A DNA stretch of 64,000 bases, from contig JACAXG010000070.1 in the NCBI GenBank assembly GCA_018881555.1, forward strand, positions 1,984,001 to 2,048,000, written 5' to 3'. Both the position numbers and the translations under genes were made by a program. Shown here piece by piece: positions 27,845-42,500 of this stretch. The stretch comes from Amblyornis subalaris. Its lineage: Eukaryota > Chordata > Aves > Passeriformes > Ptilonorhynchidae. The notes under the pieces were generated by a model. The model worked only from the letters and a program-made list of their open reading frames with translations. It was not told the DNA's origin and did not search any database. The first letter of the stretch is position 1. Each line of letters opens with the position of its first letter.

Positions 27845-29082
27845 GACGATTATCTGCTGCTATTATTTCATGTGGGCACCAGTGATACAGCCAGGAACCA
27901 CCACAGGAGTACCAAGGATTACAGAGCACCGGGAGCAGTGGTAAGGCACTCTGGAGCACAGGCAGTTTTTACATCAATCTTCCCAGTTAAAGGGAAGGGT
28001 TTGAAAGGACCAGTTGAATCTGGAGAATCAATAAATGGTTACAGGACTGGTGCCACAGACAGAGGTTTGGCTACTTAGATCATGGGACTCACTTTGAGAA
28101 ACCTGGTCTGTTGGGTGCCTAANAGGGTCCATCTATCAGAGAATGGGAAAAGCATCTTTGGACACAGGTTTGCCAAGCTGGTGAAGAGGCCTTTGAACTA
28201 CAGTTGCCAGAAAGGCATCACAGAGACGTGGTGGGATGGCTTCCGTGACTGGAGCGCTGCAATTGAAAGATAAAGCGTCCTTAGGAACGATAGGTAAGGC
28301 AGACAAGGAGGGGGTGTCACCCTTCATATCAGTGACGAGCATGGAGCTCCACCTGCAGATGGATGAGGAGCTGACTGAGAGCTTATGGATCAGGATTCAA
28401 AGGAGGGCAGGGACAGGTGACATTATAGTGTCTGCTGGTCACCTAACCTGTTAAGACTAAGCAGATAAGGTCTTCAACCGACAGACAGGAGTGTCCTCAT
28501 ATTCACAAGCCCTGATCCTCATAGGTGACTTNAGCCGCTCCAGTAACAGTTGGAGGGATAACACAGCAAGGCATAAGCAACCCAGGAAGTTTCTGGAATG
28601 CATGGATGATAACTTCATTCTCCAAGTGCTAGAGGAGCCAACAAGGAGGGGCTGGTGGACCATTGGTTGACTTTGTTCTCACCAAAAAGGAGGGGCTGGT
28701 GGAGAATGTGAAACTCAAGGACAGCCTCGGCTGCAGTGACTCCATGGAGGAGTTTGAGATCCTTAGGGTAGCAAGGAGGGTGGACAGCAAGCTTGCATCT
28801 CTGGACTTCAGGAGAGCAGACTTCGGCGTCTTCAGGGATCTATTCCTTAGACTACCATAGGATATAGACCTGAAGAGAAGAGGGATTCAAGGAAGCCCAT
28901 TAATATTCAAGCACCACCTCCTCCAAGTTCAGAAGTGATGCATTCCAAAAGAGAGGAAGTTGGGCAAATTTGGCAGGAGGCCTGCATAGATGAACAAGTA
29001 GTTCCTGGACAAACTCAAACTCAAAAAGGAAGCCTACAGAGGACTGAAGCAAGGGCAATGAGCTTGGCAGGAATACTGTATG
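27845..29082 (+). mobile_element. CR1 LINE 5'/internal segment (ORF1 esterase end + ORF2 endonuclease), degenerate
   Basis: Plus-strand remains of coding CR1. First comes an SGNH-esterase-like ORF1 end: HVGTSDTAR, GAVVRHSGAQAVF, then VHLSENGKSIFGHR and LAKLVKR-type residues, which contain the catalytic-block-V style D/V-x-H. After an abrupt join comes ORF2 endonuclease text: ITETWWDGFRDWSAA, LWIRI, then TRRGWWT and LDFRRADFG. Frameshifts and stops break it into several small frames, so nothing is coding now. There is no reverse transcriptase and no 3' tail. Confidence 0.85.
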
Positions 29083-30587
29083 AACAGCCTTTTTAAGCAT
29101 ATATTGTTCTTATAGTAATGAGAAGTAGCTGAAGATTTAATTTTTCCTTGTAAGTTTTAAGTTATCGTGTCTAAACATTAAAAGCATATTCTGTTATTGG
29201 CCTCTAGGATAAAGCCTTTAAGACTTAAAGGAATGATCCTATTTTATTCTTTGATAGCAGACAATAATGATATTTTGCATTTATTAAAGAAACAGTCAGC
29301 TCATTTCGCAGTCCTTATCTTTACAATCGTAAACAAAAAATAATTTCTCATGAATATACTTCTCTGCAGCCTCCCTACACTGAATGGCAACACTTTTCAA
29401 AAGCTGCTTTCAATAAACAGCTAAAATAAAGGCTAATGACTTCTTATAAGAGTAGCTTATGTTCAAACAATAACCTGTTCATTTTTGTCCATCACTCTCA
29501 TTCAGATTAAGCAATTGCATAAAAGAAATTATTTCAAAGTTTTCCTATTTCATATGATCAAAAGAGGTCATCTATGAGAGATCAGCATACCAACTATGCT
29601 AATAAAACAATACATCTGATAAGTAGCCTTTAGAAACGATTGTGGCAAGCAAGCCAAAGAAATAATAATCAAATCATCTTGGGAAAAAACCTCCCTGTGA
29701 TGACAGCTATAGAAATACTTCCTGTCCCCCTATTCCATATCACACTATACTATTGCCAAGATAAGCAAACAGGAAAATAAATAAACAAACAGATACAAAT
29801 CAGGCATTGCACTCAGGCAGAATGCAATCTTAAAAGAAGCAGTCAAGTCCTCTTCTTCCTATTTCAGTGCCTCCATTGTGGCATATTTCAACTGATTTTG
29901 TAGGCTGTGTGTGATGAGGTGGTTTTATTTGCATTGGCCAAATACTGACCACAGCCCTAAGCACTACTGAAAAAACAAACAGCACTTTCCAAAAAAACTG
30001 GACCTCTTAACCTCCCACGGGTGGTGATTTCACTTTCCCCAAAATTGTGAAATATATGGGGTTTAGTCCATGACTCAAGACACTCAGTAAGATTAAATTA
30101 CATTCAAGGCAATGCAAATTTTTTCTTCCTTCATACAAGGAATTATTTATTCTGTGGGTATGAAGATAAGTTTACTTTCCAAAGAAAAGCATGTATTAAA
30201 GTAGTTTTAACATCTACCTTTCTGCTTTCAATTTAATTTTACTTCTTGACACAATGCATGAGTACACAGAACATGAAAGTGGAAGGGATGGAGGACAACT
30301 CTTGACATCAGTGTTACTGATCTCGACATCCATTCATTGTATTACAGATAAACAGCTTCAAAAAGGTATTCAATTATTATTCTTTGTTACATCTCCACTG
30401 TAACGTGAAAAACATTTATCATGCCAAGGTAGGCTCCACACAAAATATTTGATACATTCTATCCTCTCCCTTATGGACTGCTTTGGAGCTTTTCACAATT
30501 ACCCTCAACAGCCAAGTCCACAGATGTATTTTTCTTGGAAATACACTGAGTTGTTTGTTCCAAGATCAGTAACACAAGCCCTACATT

Positions 30588-30608
30588 AAAAAAAAAAAAA
30601 AAAAAAAA
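30588..30608 (+). repeat. A21 homopolymer
   Basis: Uninterrupted run of 21 A in CEP170 intron 1. No retrocopy is recognised beside it. Confidence 0.9.
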
Positions 30609-32370
30609 GTTGGATGTACTTACTTTACAAAGCAACCAAAGGCTCAAAGTTTTGCCTTTAAGTTTTAGGAGATGTTTGCTCTAGGCAATCTTCACTGTCT
30701 GAGGAGAGGCAGAGCATGTCTGCATGCACGAAGCATAAAAATAATTCTATGCCATAATTATGTTGAGCTACATGGGTATTCTACAAAGTAATTAACATCA
30801 GGACAAGCTTAAAACCAAAAGGATTTAAAAATCAGCATAGAAGCTATGATGTAAAGAGATCAGACTTTTTTTCAGCATTTTTCAATCTCAGACAAAAACA
30901 TCGGACTTGATTTTTAAAATCTTTTCCTGATGGGAAATCCTCTTCCTGGAGATTCATTTAAAAATAGAGTAAAACAAGGCTTAAAATACCTTACATTTTA
31001 ATTATTTTTTTGGTTCTTTAATCAGAGGCCAAATAGTTCAAAAGAAATCTACCCTTGCAGTTTGGAGTATGGCATTTCTTTAATGTTTGTGTCCTCCTAT
31101 CTCTCTCCTTCCCATGAAATGAAACTGAAAGGTAACAAATGTAACAGAAACACTTTCTCAATGTATGATCATATGAAAACAGCAGTCAAAAAGACAGTAT
31201 TAAGAATTTAGCAAGACAGAAAGCAGGATGAGATTTTCACAAATGACAAGAATATCTGTGGTTTTAATGATCAAAAATCTTTATTGCAAAGATTTTAAAC
31301 CAGTCTGTAATTAGTACCTAGTAAATGGCTTCCCCGCAGAGAAGCCATTCCACATCTGCTTGTGGTGCCTACTCACTCCTTTCTTGTATGCAGCCAACAA
31401 ACAGTAATACAGCTACTAGCATGCTAAGTCTTAACTGTATTTCTTCTACTATCTCTTATTTACTAAATGTGATCAAACAGCTACAAGTGAATTGTCAAAA
31501 CAAATTTTCAGAATTAACACACAGAGTGAATATGCAGCCTGAGATTTTCATGCAAGGACTTGTTCGAGCAGGTAGATTACAACCCCTCAACCAAACCACA
31601 GTCAGAAGCCCTTGCTGCTACATAAGCAGCCTATTTTCATGTGGACCTTTATAAGCTGGTTTAAGAATGACTGGGGATTTAAACTTGATTTGGTACATTA
31701 CCATATACTTTGCAGAATGCTACAATGAAAATCTGGCTAATTTCAGAATACTTGGAGACCACTGGAAAACGCTTTTATTAGTATCATACTATAAATATTT
31801 TTAAAGGCTCAAGTCATTCTACAGTAGGAAATCTATACAGATCTTCCTTTGTAAGTTCAGTAATTTTGTTGCCTTAAAAGAAAAAAAAAATAAAAGCAAG
31901 AGATGTGAAAGGGAAGGCTAAATGGGAAGAACTCCAAACTACACATACTTCTCCAGGCACCAAACCAAACAAAAGGAAGTGGTACTGTAACCCCATCCAC
32001 AAAAAGGGATCAAGTCATGCTTTTTGTTTGCACTTTACTGAACAAGTTTGGGAGCCTGGATTTTGATTATTTTAAGAACTACCCACAGTTACTATAGAAG
32101 TTACTCATTTTATGTCTCCAACAAAAAGATCTGACTGGAAACTTAGTTAAGCCCAGCTGCATAAAAAGTAAAAGGTATATTAAGCAACACTGACCATGCT
32201 GCTGCAGTAGAGAAATATTCTTCTGGTTTACCAAAAATACTTTACATCATTTTAAGATGGAACTAAATATGGACAAGAGCATAAGAAGTTGATTAAGACA
32301 GATCATTATGAGTTCCATTTTCAAAGCCTGGAACAATTCACATCCTGTATTCTTTAAATTAGTCTATGCT

Positions 32371-32608
32371 TCACAGAATCTCAGAACAGGTCAGGTTAGA
32401 AGAGACCACAGTGGGTCACCTGGTCCAAGCTCCCTGCTCAAGCAGAGTCATCCCAGAGCACATAGCATAGGATTGTGTCCAGACAGTTCTTGAGTATCTC
32501 CAGTGAGGGAGTCTCCACAATCTCTCTGGGCAATCTGTTCAGTGCTCGGTCACGCACACAGTGAAGAAGTTCTTCCTCATATTCAGGTGAAAGCTCCTGT
32601 ACATCAGG
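32371..32608 (-). mobile_element. CR1 LINE fragment, minus strand
   Basis: Reverse-oriented CR1 3' end: TCACAGAATCTCAGAACAGG, CTGGTCCAAGCTCCCTGCTC, GGCAATCTGTTCAGTGCTC, and GTGAAGAAGTTCTTCCTCAT. About 240 bp. The sequence differs in detail from the copies at 10.1 and 34.6 kb, suggesting another subfamily. Confidence 0.92.
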
Positions 32609-34576
32609 GGTTTTTTTAAATGTATTCTTGAACCACACAGTTAGCAACTAAAACTCTTACTGAAACCATTTTTAGTTACCTGAGGAAGTGAGGCTTAAGC
32701 GAACATTCCGTTTCCACCAATCGCTCCTCCCAACAGCCAGCTTTAGAGAGCTGGAGATTTCAGAGATACAAAGCTCCTAAAAGTTTCAGGAAAACGGAGG
32801 GCTGAGCAGAAGAAGTTCAAAAGAACAAGTCCATCGTCCCACTAGAAACACTGTGCTACAAGTTCAACAGTTCCCAGCCCCTTGCAGCCTGCTGGCTGAC
32901 CTGTGCTCACATGGCTCCTTTGCGCTCTCTGCCTTTGCAGGATATTTGGCACTCAGGTTATTTTTCCCACAGAANAGCATGCACAGGAGTGAGCACATGT
33001 GCATGTTGAGGTTCAGTACAGTTTGGGATACAGGACACATCCCTAAGAAACCAGACATTACTTGTTCTTCTGCATGTTTTTCTCTCTGTTTTATCTTAAT
33101 AGGAGTGCTTTACTTCGAATCAAAAGCAAAAGAGTTTCCCAATGTTGCCAGAAATTCAGAAGTGTTTTTTTTCCCTTTAGAATTGGATGTACAAGCCATG
33201 TACTCTTGCAAGCTAGAGAGAGGGAGAGAAAAAATACAACCGTTCCCAGTACTTGGTCCCCAAGATGAGCAGGTTAAGAGCCATCCCATCCAGGCACACA
33301 AGCATTTTTAACAAAATCAGTGCATTCTCACGCCATTGCAAGATAAACACACAAGCACCATAATGGATTAAAGAGATGGTTCATTAATAATGATTCAACT
33401 GTGTCCACCAATACACCCACAGAAGCTGAACTCTACAGTAAGAAAACAGCTGCTCTAGAGTATACCAATGACTACCAACCTACAGTCTTTTGCAGACAGA
33501 AAGGCAGCCGAAAAATAAAAGAATACTGAATAATCATGACAAAACAATTATTCTTTATTATTTTTATTTTAATTCTAAATAGTTACAAAAACTCTATGAA
33601 CAACAGAGCTCCAAAGACTGATTTTTATTCAAGTTTTATCCTCCAGTTCAAAGTGCTTTTCAGATATTTTTGTAGGTTTGGTTTAGAGAGAAAGAAAACA
33701 CATTTTATTTTCAAATTCTGCACAGCTTTAAATATTTGGTAAAATTCCAGTGTATCCAGAATTTATGAGAGTGAAGCAGCCTCTGCCCAAGTTTTACTAG
33801 CTGAAATGGGGAAGTTAGCTTAATTAAATTTAAAGATCTAAATATAATAGCAGTATGGGATGTGAAATTTATAGTGTGGCACCTCTTCCTTATTAGCAGC
33901 TCCTGCACACACTCTTGTATTGCAGCAAATCTCAAGTAGCCTACTTTGTGTGAAATACTTTATGTTCCCTGCATGTACATGGACTAGGAGTTATTATGCA
34001 AAATTAGTACATTCAACACTACTACACAGCTTGCTCTGTCATAAGTTCCTTCCATGTTCAGAACTTCACTGTATTGACTTATTTTAAACACTAGTGTTGA
34101 AGACTCAATGGGCAAACGAGCAGTTTTAAGCCTCACCATAAAATGCTAAAGCGAAGAAGCTGCAGTTCTGCATTAGCCCAAGACAGTTTCTCTGATGTCA
34201 GGATCCCACCCCTCTCGCTCTGCCCCAGCCACAAAGTCACAACTACTCCCTTTGCCTTGGCAGCAGGACTTACGTGGTTGTGCAGCTGAGCTGAGCTATT
34301 TCAATGTTCAACTAGCAACAGAACAACTCTCGTGCTCTTCTTCACTCCCATAAACAAATGAATGGTTCCCAGAAGCTACACACCAATCTAGGACCAAAGC
34401 AAAAGGGGTGGTGCTCTACAGCTGAGGGTGGGAGAAAAGAGNACAACAGGGCAGGACCAGGACAGACAGCAGTAACCTCTGCTTAGGCTGCTACGACAAC
34501 ACAGGGCAATTACACCAAATCCACTTAAGCCTTCTTATATTTAGACAAGTCTACAGGAACTGTAAGGACTATTAAT

Positions 34577-34760
34577 ACAGAATCAAATAATGGTTTGGGT
34601 TGGAAGGGAACCTAAAGATCATCGTGTTCCAACCCCCTGCCATGGGCACAGACACCTTCCACTAGACCAGATTGCTCAGGGCCCCAGTCAGACCAGCCTT
34701 GAACACCTCCAGGAATGGGGCATCCACCACTCCCCTGGGCAACCTATTCCAGAGCTTAAC
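34577..34760 (-). mobile_element. CR1 LINE fragment, minus strand
   Basis: Reverse-oriented CR1 end: TGGTTTGGGTTGGAAGGGAA, GTTCCAACCCCCTGCCATGG, and GGGGCATCCACCACTCC. About 180 bp and little diverged, so it is one of the younger CR1 copies here. Confidence 0.93.
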
Positions 34761-37700
34761 CACAATTACTATTCAAATATAAAGTAGGTTTTTGTATTTA
34801 TCCATTACAGATTAAAACTATATACTTCGTAAAGGGTTTCAGTATGTAATTTTACTCTTTTTTTCACTTGCTCAACCATGTTTTATAATACACCCTATGA
34901 TTAAATCTTTAGTCTCTCACCTCATGATGCCCTAATGCAGTTGGTCTTCTAAATCCGCTTTAGATCAATGATCCCAAATGTGAACAAGTATCTTGAATAA
35001 AAAGAAAGGAAGAATTCCTATGGAAATAACTATATAAATAAAACAATACATGGAAATAATTGAGTAATTTTTTTGAAGGTCAATGGCATTGTCCCTCAAA
35101 AACTACAATAGATAAAAATAGTAAGACACAATGCTTTTCTTGGTTCTGGAATGAAACTGCACCAAGGGAAAGACTCATAAAATCTAGGAATTCAAGGATC
35201 TTAATCTCTTAAAACTAGTCTTATCCTACAGTGCTGTTTGAAGTAATTTCATTAACTGTACTAGAAAAAAAATAGCATGTTTGATAATTTTCATAATTTT
35301 TAAAATGACATTAAAAGCTTCTATTTGCCCTAACTGGACAAGGAATGACTCACGACTTCCTGGTTCACTCTCATGTCTTGATGGTTCATCCTTTATTTTT
35401 ACTGCCACATTACAAAAGACTTTACTATATGCTTTAGGCTGCCCCGACAACATCAAAAGGAATTAATCTTGTCAGACATTTAAGTAAATACCCAGTAATA
35501 TTAACCAAGCAACTGAAAATGGTTATTGTGTGGGGTACATAAATGAGATAAGTAAATTTTGAGACCACAAAAGCAACATTGGAAACTCTGGCAGAAGAAA
35601 ACTTCTTGCTTCTTAACAAACTAGAACTCAAGGCATGACGAATTAAAAGAAACCTTTAAAACATTTCAACTATATGCAGGTACTGAAAAGTGATTGTTGG
35701 GTAAGTTAGTTCTTAGTTCTGTTACAAACACTGACCTCCTCAAAGCAAGTAACCAGGCAGCATTTCGAAACAATCCACTTGCAGTGACAATGCTCAAAGA
35801 GTTCAACACAAACCAGATTCTGGAGTACAAGTCGGCCCTAAGGGGGAAGTTGACTGTTGCTATTCGCAGCTTCAAAACACAACACTTCACATGTTTAACT
35901 TTGACAGCTGAAGTTACCAATAAAGTGTGCTAAAGAAAATGCAATCAGGCCACAAAAAAATGGAGAAGAGCAAGGGATGTTTGTTTAAGGGATGGTAGAA
36001 AAAATACACATGCAGTAAGCATGACAATTACATGTGATTTAGAAGTTGCAAATACTGGAGAAAGAAATATTTATTTCACGAAAAAAGAAAAAGAAAATAT
36101 TGGTTAATGACAAGCAATAAATTTCCTTCAGCAAGCTAAAAAATATAATGCAACAGAACTATATTGAGCCTTGTACCATTGTGTAAAAACAGATTCTGCC
36201 TTACACAAAGTCATCTGCAGTACCTGAAGATCCATTGACTGCATCAAGACCTGGGGCAGACACAAACTCACCCGTGCTCAAGGAAGCCAAAAATAAAATT
36301 TTGAATGAGAAAAAGAACCAACAAAGCAGGGTATAAGACTCAACACAAAGTGGCAACTTATGATTAATGGAAACAGTGATACATTTTCTGCAATGGCTAC
36401 CTTGTTTCAAATATTGTTATTGACAAACTTACAAAAAAAAATTTGTGACCTATCTGGGCTTTCAAGTGATTGATTCAATCTACATCCAAGCTTAATCAAC
36501 CTGACTTTTTTTGTGTGGATGTATTTTCCCATTGCTTATTCTTGTTGTTCTTTTTTGTAGTTTTGTTTAGGTTTTGGGTGGGGTTTTTCTTTTTTTTGTA
36601 ACACTCCTACTAACTATATCCAACTATTCCTTTTCCCTAGTTCTGTGTCAGCAATATTATCTTTTTTACTGTTCTCCACCTAGAACAAAAACTCAAGAGA
36701 ACAAAGCCACACAGTACTATCTACTAAAGAAGAACAAAAAATGTAAAAAAAATAAGCACGGTCATCAGAAGCTTCGCTGCAGCTCTCCATAAAACAACTG
36801 GAGACAACTCTCTACACCAGGAATCTGTTTTCAACAGATGAAAAACACCCATTCCTTCCATTCTTCACTTCAGACGTTGATGAGTTTATGCCTCTTTTTG
36901 ATATGTTATGTAATAAGTATCTATGGGACTGACAGTGGGCATGCAATTGCACCTCTCAGAAGAGCACTCAGCAAGAAAGAGCTATGCATAGGAATCCTTG
37001 TAATATATTAGGACTGGAGCTTGTCTAAAAAGAGATCACAAGGTATATATCTAGAAGCCGATGAATTAAGATTTGATTAATTAAAAATATGCTACAGAAT
37101 TTGTGATCAAAATGGTAATAGTTGAAACTAAAAACATTTATTTTAACAAGCAGGTGGGAATTATGCCACACTTAGAACTAATTAACTTAAATAAGGCTGC
37201 TAAAGATTCAAGTCTACAATGACTTCATCAAAACAAAGCCTCTACCAAATTATCACCAATCTGGCCCAATAAAATAATTAGCATAATGTTTAAACGGCTA
37301 TGAGAGCATGATGACTGAGCAACGTTTAGCAGAAAAACAGTTTTTTAAAAAGACCTTTTATTTTGTTTATCCTGTTTATCAACAATAACTGTAGTAGTAA
37401 AACAAACACAAAATGATCACCAAGGGCAATATTTTCTGAAACATGAACAAAATGTAGTCGTTCCACAATTCTTATGTCAACCAGTTGCCATCATGCTTCA
37501 AAACTCTCTGCTAATGCAAAAGCTGAACAAAAACTTCTGGATTCTCAGTTGTTCCTCAAAGCCCTCCTGAATAATTTCTGCTTAAAATCAAAAAAAATAT
37601 TTGTAATAGCCAGTTTCACAGTCAACTTAGAGCTAAAATTCAAGCTGTGTTTTTGAGTAGTCAAAAAGTCTCAAAAAGTCATTCCTACAGAAAGTGTTTC

Positions 37701-40700
37701 ACCTTCACTTTACCTGACTATCCTCTCTGGAAACTAAATACATTAAAAGAAAACACGATCACTTAAAGAGGAGAAGAATGACGAGCAGTGTAATGATCAT
37801 TAATCTCACAAAACTGGGACAGCTTTTTTGCAATAAAAAANTTGTAGAAAACCAAGATTTTAATTATTTAATTCAGCTGATATATAGCCGAACATGAATA
37901 AAAGATTAGGTCATTTTTATTGAATTGCCTTTTCAAGACTCAATTGAAGAAATGAAGATCAAGTGGAAGGAACAATCCTCAATAGAAACTATCCCTGACT
38001 CAAAAGTTCGAAGCAGAAAGTAGCTGGGAGGCTAGCAATGCCTCAGCAGAAATTACCACATACTGCCCGCACCGTTTTTAACTTTCCCTTGGCACCAGAT
38101 TATACCTGTTCTTGGAGAAAAGATACTGGGTATGAGTCAGAACAAAGGTCCATCTATGTGACCATTCTTTGGAAAATTCCAAAGAAAAAAAAAGAAGTAA
38201 AACTACAGTATTACCCATTAAGTGTTTTCTATTTAGTAAATTACACTATGAAGTTAGGTAGAATAATTCCTGACATTAAGATGCCTGTGATGATACAGTT
38301 CCACAGCTAGGTCACAGGGGGCAGAGGAGAGAAGGCAGGATTAATGTAAGCAGGAAAAATGTATGTTCATGAGAAAACTGAAAAGGTATCATGACATTCT
38401 AACTTCCTGCATTTTTCTTTCTAATTATGAAACGCAATCCACTATGAGAAGACAAGGCATAATTGAAAAGGCTTTGATTTTGAACACAGAACAGAATGTG
38501 TATTTAGATGGCCAAATATTTGCAAATGAATAGAAATATCATCAACAAAATTATTTGGGCATGTAATTTTGAGGGAAAAGTTGCAAGTACATCTGATTTA
38601 ATACATTGAGTGTATTACTACTTTCAGACCATAATGATTTGCTAATGGATTGATTACAAGTTTTTCATATACCACAGCTGAAGACTAACTAAATACCCTA
38701 TGCACAAAGAAACATCTTGGAAATGCCAAGGAGTGGCACCACTTCTGTTATTATGTCTCTGAAAAGCTCAGTAATTGCAGTTCTTCCTGGAAAGAAACAA
38801 AATGAGCAGAACCAGAATTTCATTGGAATGAAGTACAAAACAAGATGAGATCTGGAAAATGCACCACACAGACTTCAGAAGATTCAGCTATTTGTCAAGG
38901 ACAATACCCTGTTAAGTTTCACAGACTCATTCAGAACATAAAACATTTTAGTTCAAAAGAATAGAAACCAGTAAACAGAGGACCCGATTACAAAAACTTC
39001 AAACCTTGCAATAAAAGCAGCAGACCAACGAAAGAAGCTAGACAGTAAGAGGGCTGCAGTCATTGGATCTGAATCAGTCCACTAGGCCCACTGGTGGATG
39101 ATGCTGAGGCTCTAAAAAGCATAACGTTAAGGAAAAGTCTATTTTTTCAGTAACAATTTCTCAGAGGAGAAAAAGAGAAGGAGAAACAAAGCTGAGAGAT
39201 ATGTTGGGCTCACATGGGAAAAATTTATCACAATAAACTACGGTTTAATCTCTCTCTTGAATTAAAACCACCACAATTTCCCTAAACCCATACCTAATAG
39301 CACCTTTCTACAATTCACAAAACCCACACACTTCAAAACTACTAAATAGGAGAGACAAAACTATGAAAACATTTGAAAATTCACATCCTTAAATTCCATA
39401 AAGAAGAATGGAATTAGCCAGACACAAAAATCCTGCTTATCCTAGTACAAAGGCCACAATGCTTAACAGAACAACTTTTCCTCCCTCTTTTCACATTTAT
39501 TTCGCAGAGAAACATTTTTTTCATCCAGTGATACGTTCTGAATATTTAGTCTGTGGCCATGGACATTTTACATACCAAGAACTGCAAATAAAGACTAACA
39601 AGAAGAAAAACCCCAGTATCTTAATTTTATGTTTACTTGGATCTATACATAACCCACCTCCTCTCTGGCCGCAGTAGCCTGCAGTGGCGCAGAGGACAGC
39701 CATATAGGACAGTAAAGTAGATCAAATGTATCTTTGCTACTGGAAAAGTGAGTATTCCCCTCTTCCTGGCTTGACACTGCTGTCCCCATTCTGTGTACTT
39801 GCTCTGGCACTTATCTGGCCACACAATAAGATAATTCAATTTGCTAATTCAAGGGAGGAAGGAAAAAAAAAAGGCAAAACAAAGAGAAAAGAAATAGTGT
39901 TCTGCTGGGTTAGTGGAGTGAATTAACTTCTCATGTACTTCAAAAACTACCAGAGTCACTGCAAAAGAGCAGTGCAGCTATGCTGTACCAAAACCAAAGA
40001 AGAGTAACCAGGAATACTCCAGCAGAAGCATTAAGATATNAGAACAACTTGTCAACCTCTTTAATATCCACTTACTCTGTTACTTCTTACCCATAATCTG
40101 AGCCAGCATGACACGCTTCAATTTCAGTGATGCAGCACTGAGTACATTCCCAAACACAGGTCTTCCTGTCTGAAATCTAATTATGTCAACAATCTACTAA
40201 AACATATTTGTGGCTTTTATTTGAAACCTCTAGGACAAGCTGGTTTTGACATAATATAAAAAATTATATATATTAATTTGAAATATATGGGGCTTTTGAA
40301 GGTCAAACACAATTTTAATTAAAAAGATCAGTCTACCTCCAAATGCACCTGTAGAATAAAAACAGCCTCCCACATTTTGGTAGTACAGTCAGAGAAAATA
40401 AACTACAAGAGAGAACCTAGCATTTGCAATTTATTTTAATATTTTTATGCATGTATATCTGTACAACAGAGAAACATGAAGTCGTTTAAACAACTCTCTT
40501 CCCACCCTTATTTGCATGCATTATGCTGCAGTTTAAGTCACTCGATCACATACTATTTTTCCCCATGACATCCGCCCCATTCAATGCCCTACATGGACTC
40601 TGATCCAGGGAAACATTAGCACTGCGCACTGAAAGAAGCTGCTCTCTGTAGGCCAGTCCCTTGAAAATGCGTGGATACACAAAGATCAATACTAGAATGG

Positions 40701-42476
40701 AAGACGTGCAAGCGTTCGGTAAGAACATTATAACCTTAATAGACAATGAAAGACCTCCACAGGCTCAATTAGCATAGAGACCATGTGTACCTCAGAAGAG
40801 ATACACAAATCTAACCCCAGCTCCCAGCTAGCAGATTTGAAGCTCCATCCCTCAGTAACAACTTCCTTTTCTCAAATTGCAGTCTCTTGGCCACAACAGA
40901 ATCAATTTTTACTACATTATGTAGCATATTTTTCAAAGAGGGGGAGGTGCATGCCATTGTGTCCCTTTACAGCCTCACAAGTGCTAGAAGCAGATAGTAG
41001 AATTTACTTGTAGAAATTCTCCTATCTGCATGGACTCTATGTCTGATTCCCTGTTCAGAATTTTCTAAAGGAAAACCAGAATTTCACAGCTTTTCTTTGC
41101 TTTCTAGCTAAAGTAAAAACAATCTGTTGTATCTCGGTTCCATTCTGCCTGTAGAGCTAAGAAAAGCAGTGCTAACACAGAAACTGTCCTGTTAGGAGAA
41201 TGAAGGAGATACTATGATATCAATATACATTAAATACCTCTTCCCTGCATGTGCAAGAACTGGAAATGATACTGCAAAATCCATTTTTGCAACTACTCAT
41301 GCCTTGGGTTTCATTCCAGGCATTTGAGGAAGCTTCCAAGTTCTCACATNCAATTCAACATAGACTTTTCCAGATCACTTTCATAACCTGGATCTTTTCA
41401 AGCTTGTATGTTATCACCAGAATTTTTTTAAAAATTTGCCTGTCAAGTCCATTACAGCTGATGAAACACAATATAGGAAGAACCCATTGCCCTTTTCAAA
41501 AGTCAGAATAGATATGCAAAATAGCCATATGAAAAAATCCAAAACCAAACAATGCACCGTAATGCCAAAGTTTGGTAACAACTTGCAAGTCAGAGGGTTT
41601 CTCTTCAAAAGAATTAAAGAAAGCATTTTTTTATCTGATCCATTACAAATAACTTCCAGATTCTTGAGATTTTGACAAAATTCTGTGTATCCCCAGCTGC
41701 ACTATTCCTTCTTTTCAGCCAGCCTTCCTGACCTCCTTCAGACAAAGAAAAAAAAAAGCCACCAAAACAAAACATTTACATGACAGTGACAGTGTTTAAA
41801 AAATAATAATCAAAGATTGAAGGAAGATTCTTTGTAGTGTTTATGTTTAACTTTTTTCCCCATTAAATAAAATTTAAAGTTGAGAACCTTCCATATTAGC
41901 AGAGTTCAGTAAGACACACTTCTCAGCGTCTGGACATAAAGTAATTCCCAGAGGAAATTAATCATAGGAAATCACAGCATATTTAATCATGTCTTAGTTC
42001 AGTTTACAAAAACTGTCCCATCTCACCTATCATTTTACAGATGCAAGCCCAGGGCCAAGAACGCTGTCACAATGCCTTGAATGGCATTCCAAAGGAGAAA
42101 AGATGATCATCGCAGTGCTAGAACAGGCTTTATTCTTTCAAAGTACTTAAATATTTTATGAGTACCTTTGCTTTCACAGGGAAGGAAATAATTTCCTCCA
42201 AGTGCAGATCAGTGGATGCTATCTAATCTCTTGTCACAAGAACGTAATCCTCATGTATCTGCAACTCATCAGCATAGCATCTACATCTCATTTTTTTTCC
42301 ATCAAGCCGTGAGGACTGATGGGCTAATTGTCGGCTCATGTTAAAAAAGCGCTCCAAATACCGCCTCAAACGCTGGCAAGCTGCGCACCCATCCCCGCCC
42401 GGGTGCCGCCGCCGCTCCCGGCCCGCACGGGCCCCGCTGCCCGCCGGCCGCGGGGCGCAGAGGGCCCGGGGAGCGC

Positions 42477-42500
42477 CCCCGCCCCGCCCCTCCCGCCCGC
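42477..42500. promoter_or_regulatory. GC-box cluster (Sp1/KLF-like)
   Basis: Tandem CCCCGCCCC and CCCTCCCGCCC blocks near the left edge of the CpG island. They match GC-box consensus by eye; occupancy is unknown. Confidence 0.5.

Noticed and set aside
30588..30608. A21 run as the tail of a processed pseudogene
   Set aside because: No upstream sequence resembling an mRNA copy and no flanking duplication found.
32853..33311. 152-codon plus-strand open frame in CEP170 intron 1
   Set aside because: Composition is mixed, it is interrupted by an N, it overlaps open frames on both strands, and there is no family or splice context.
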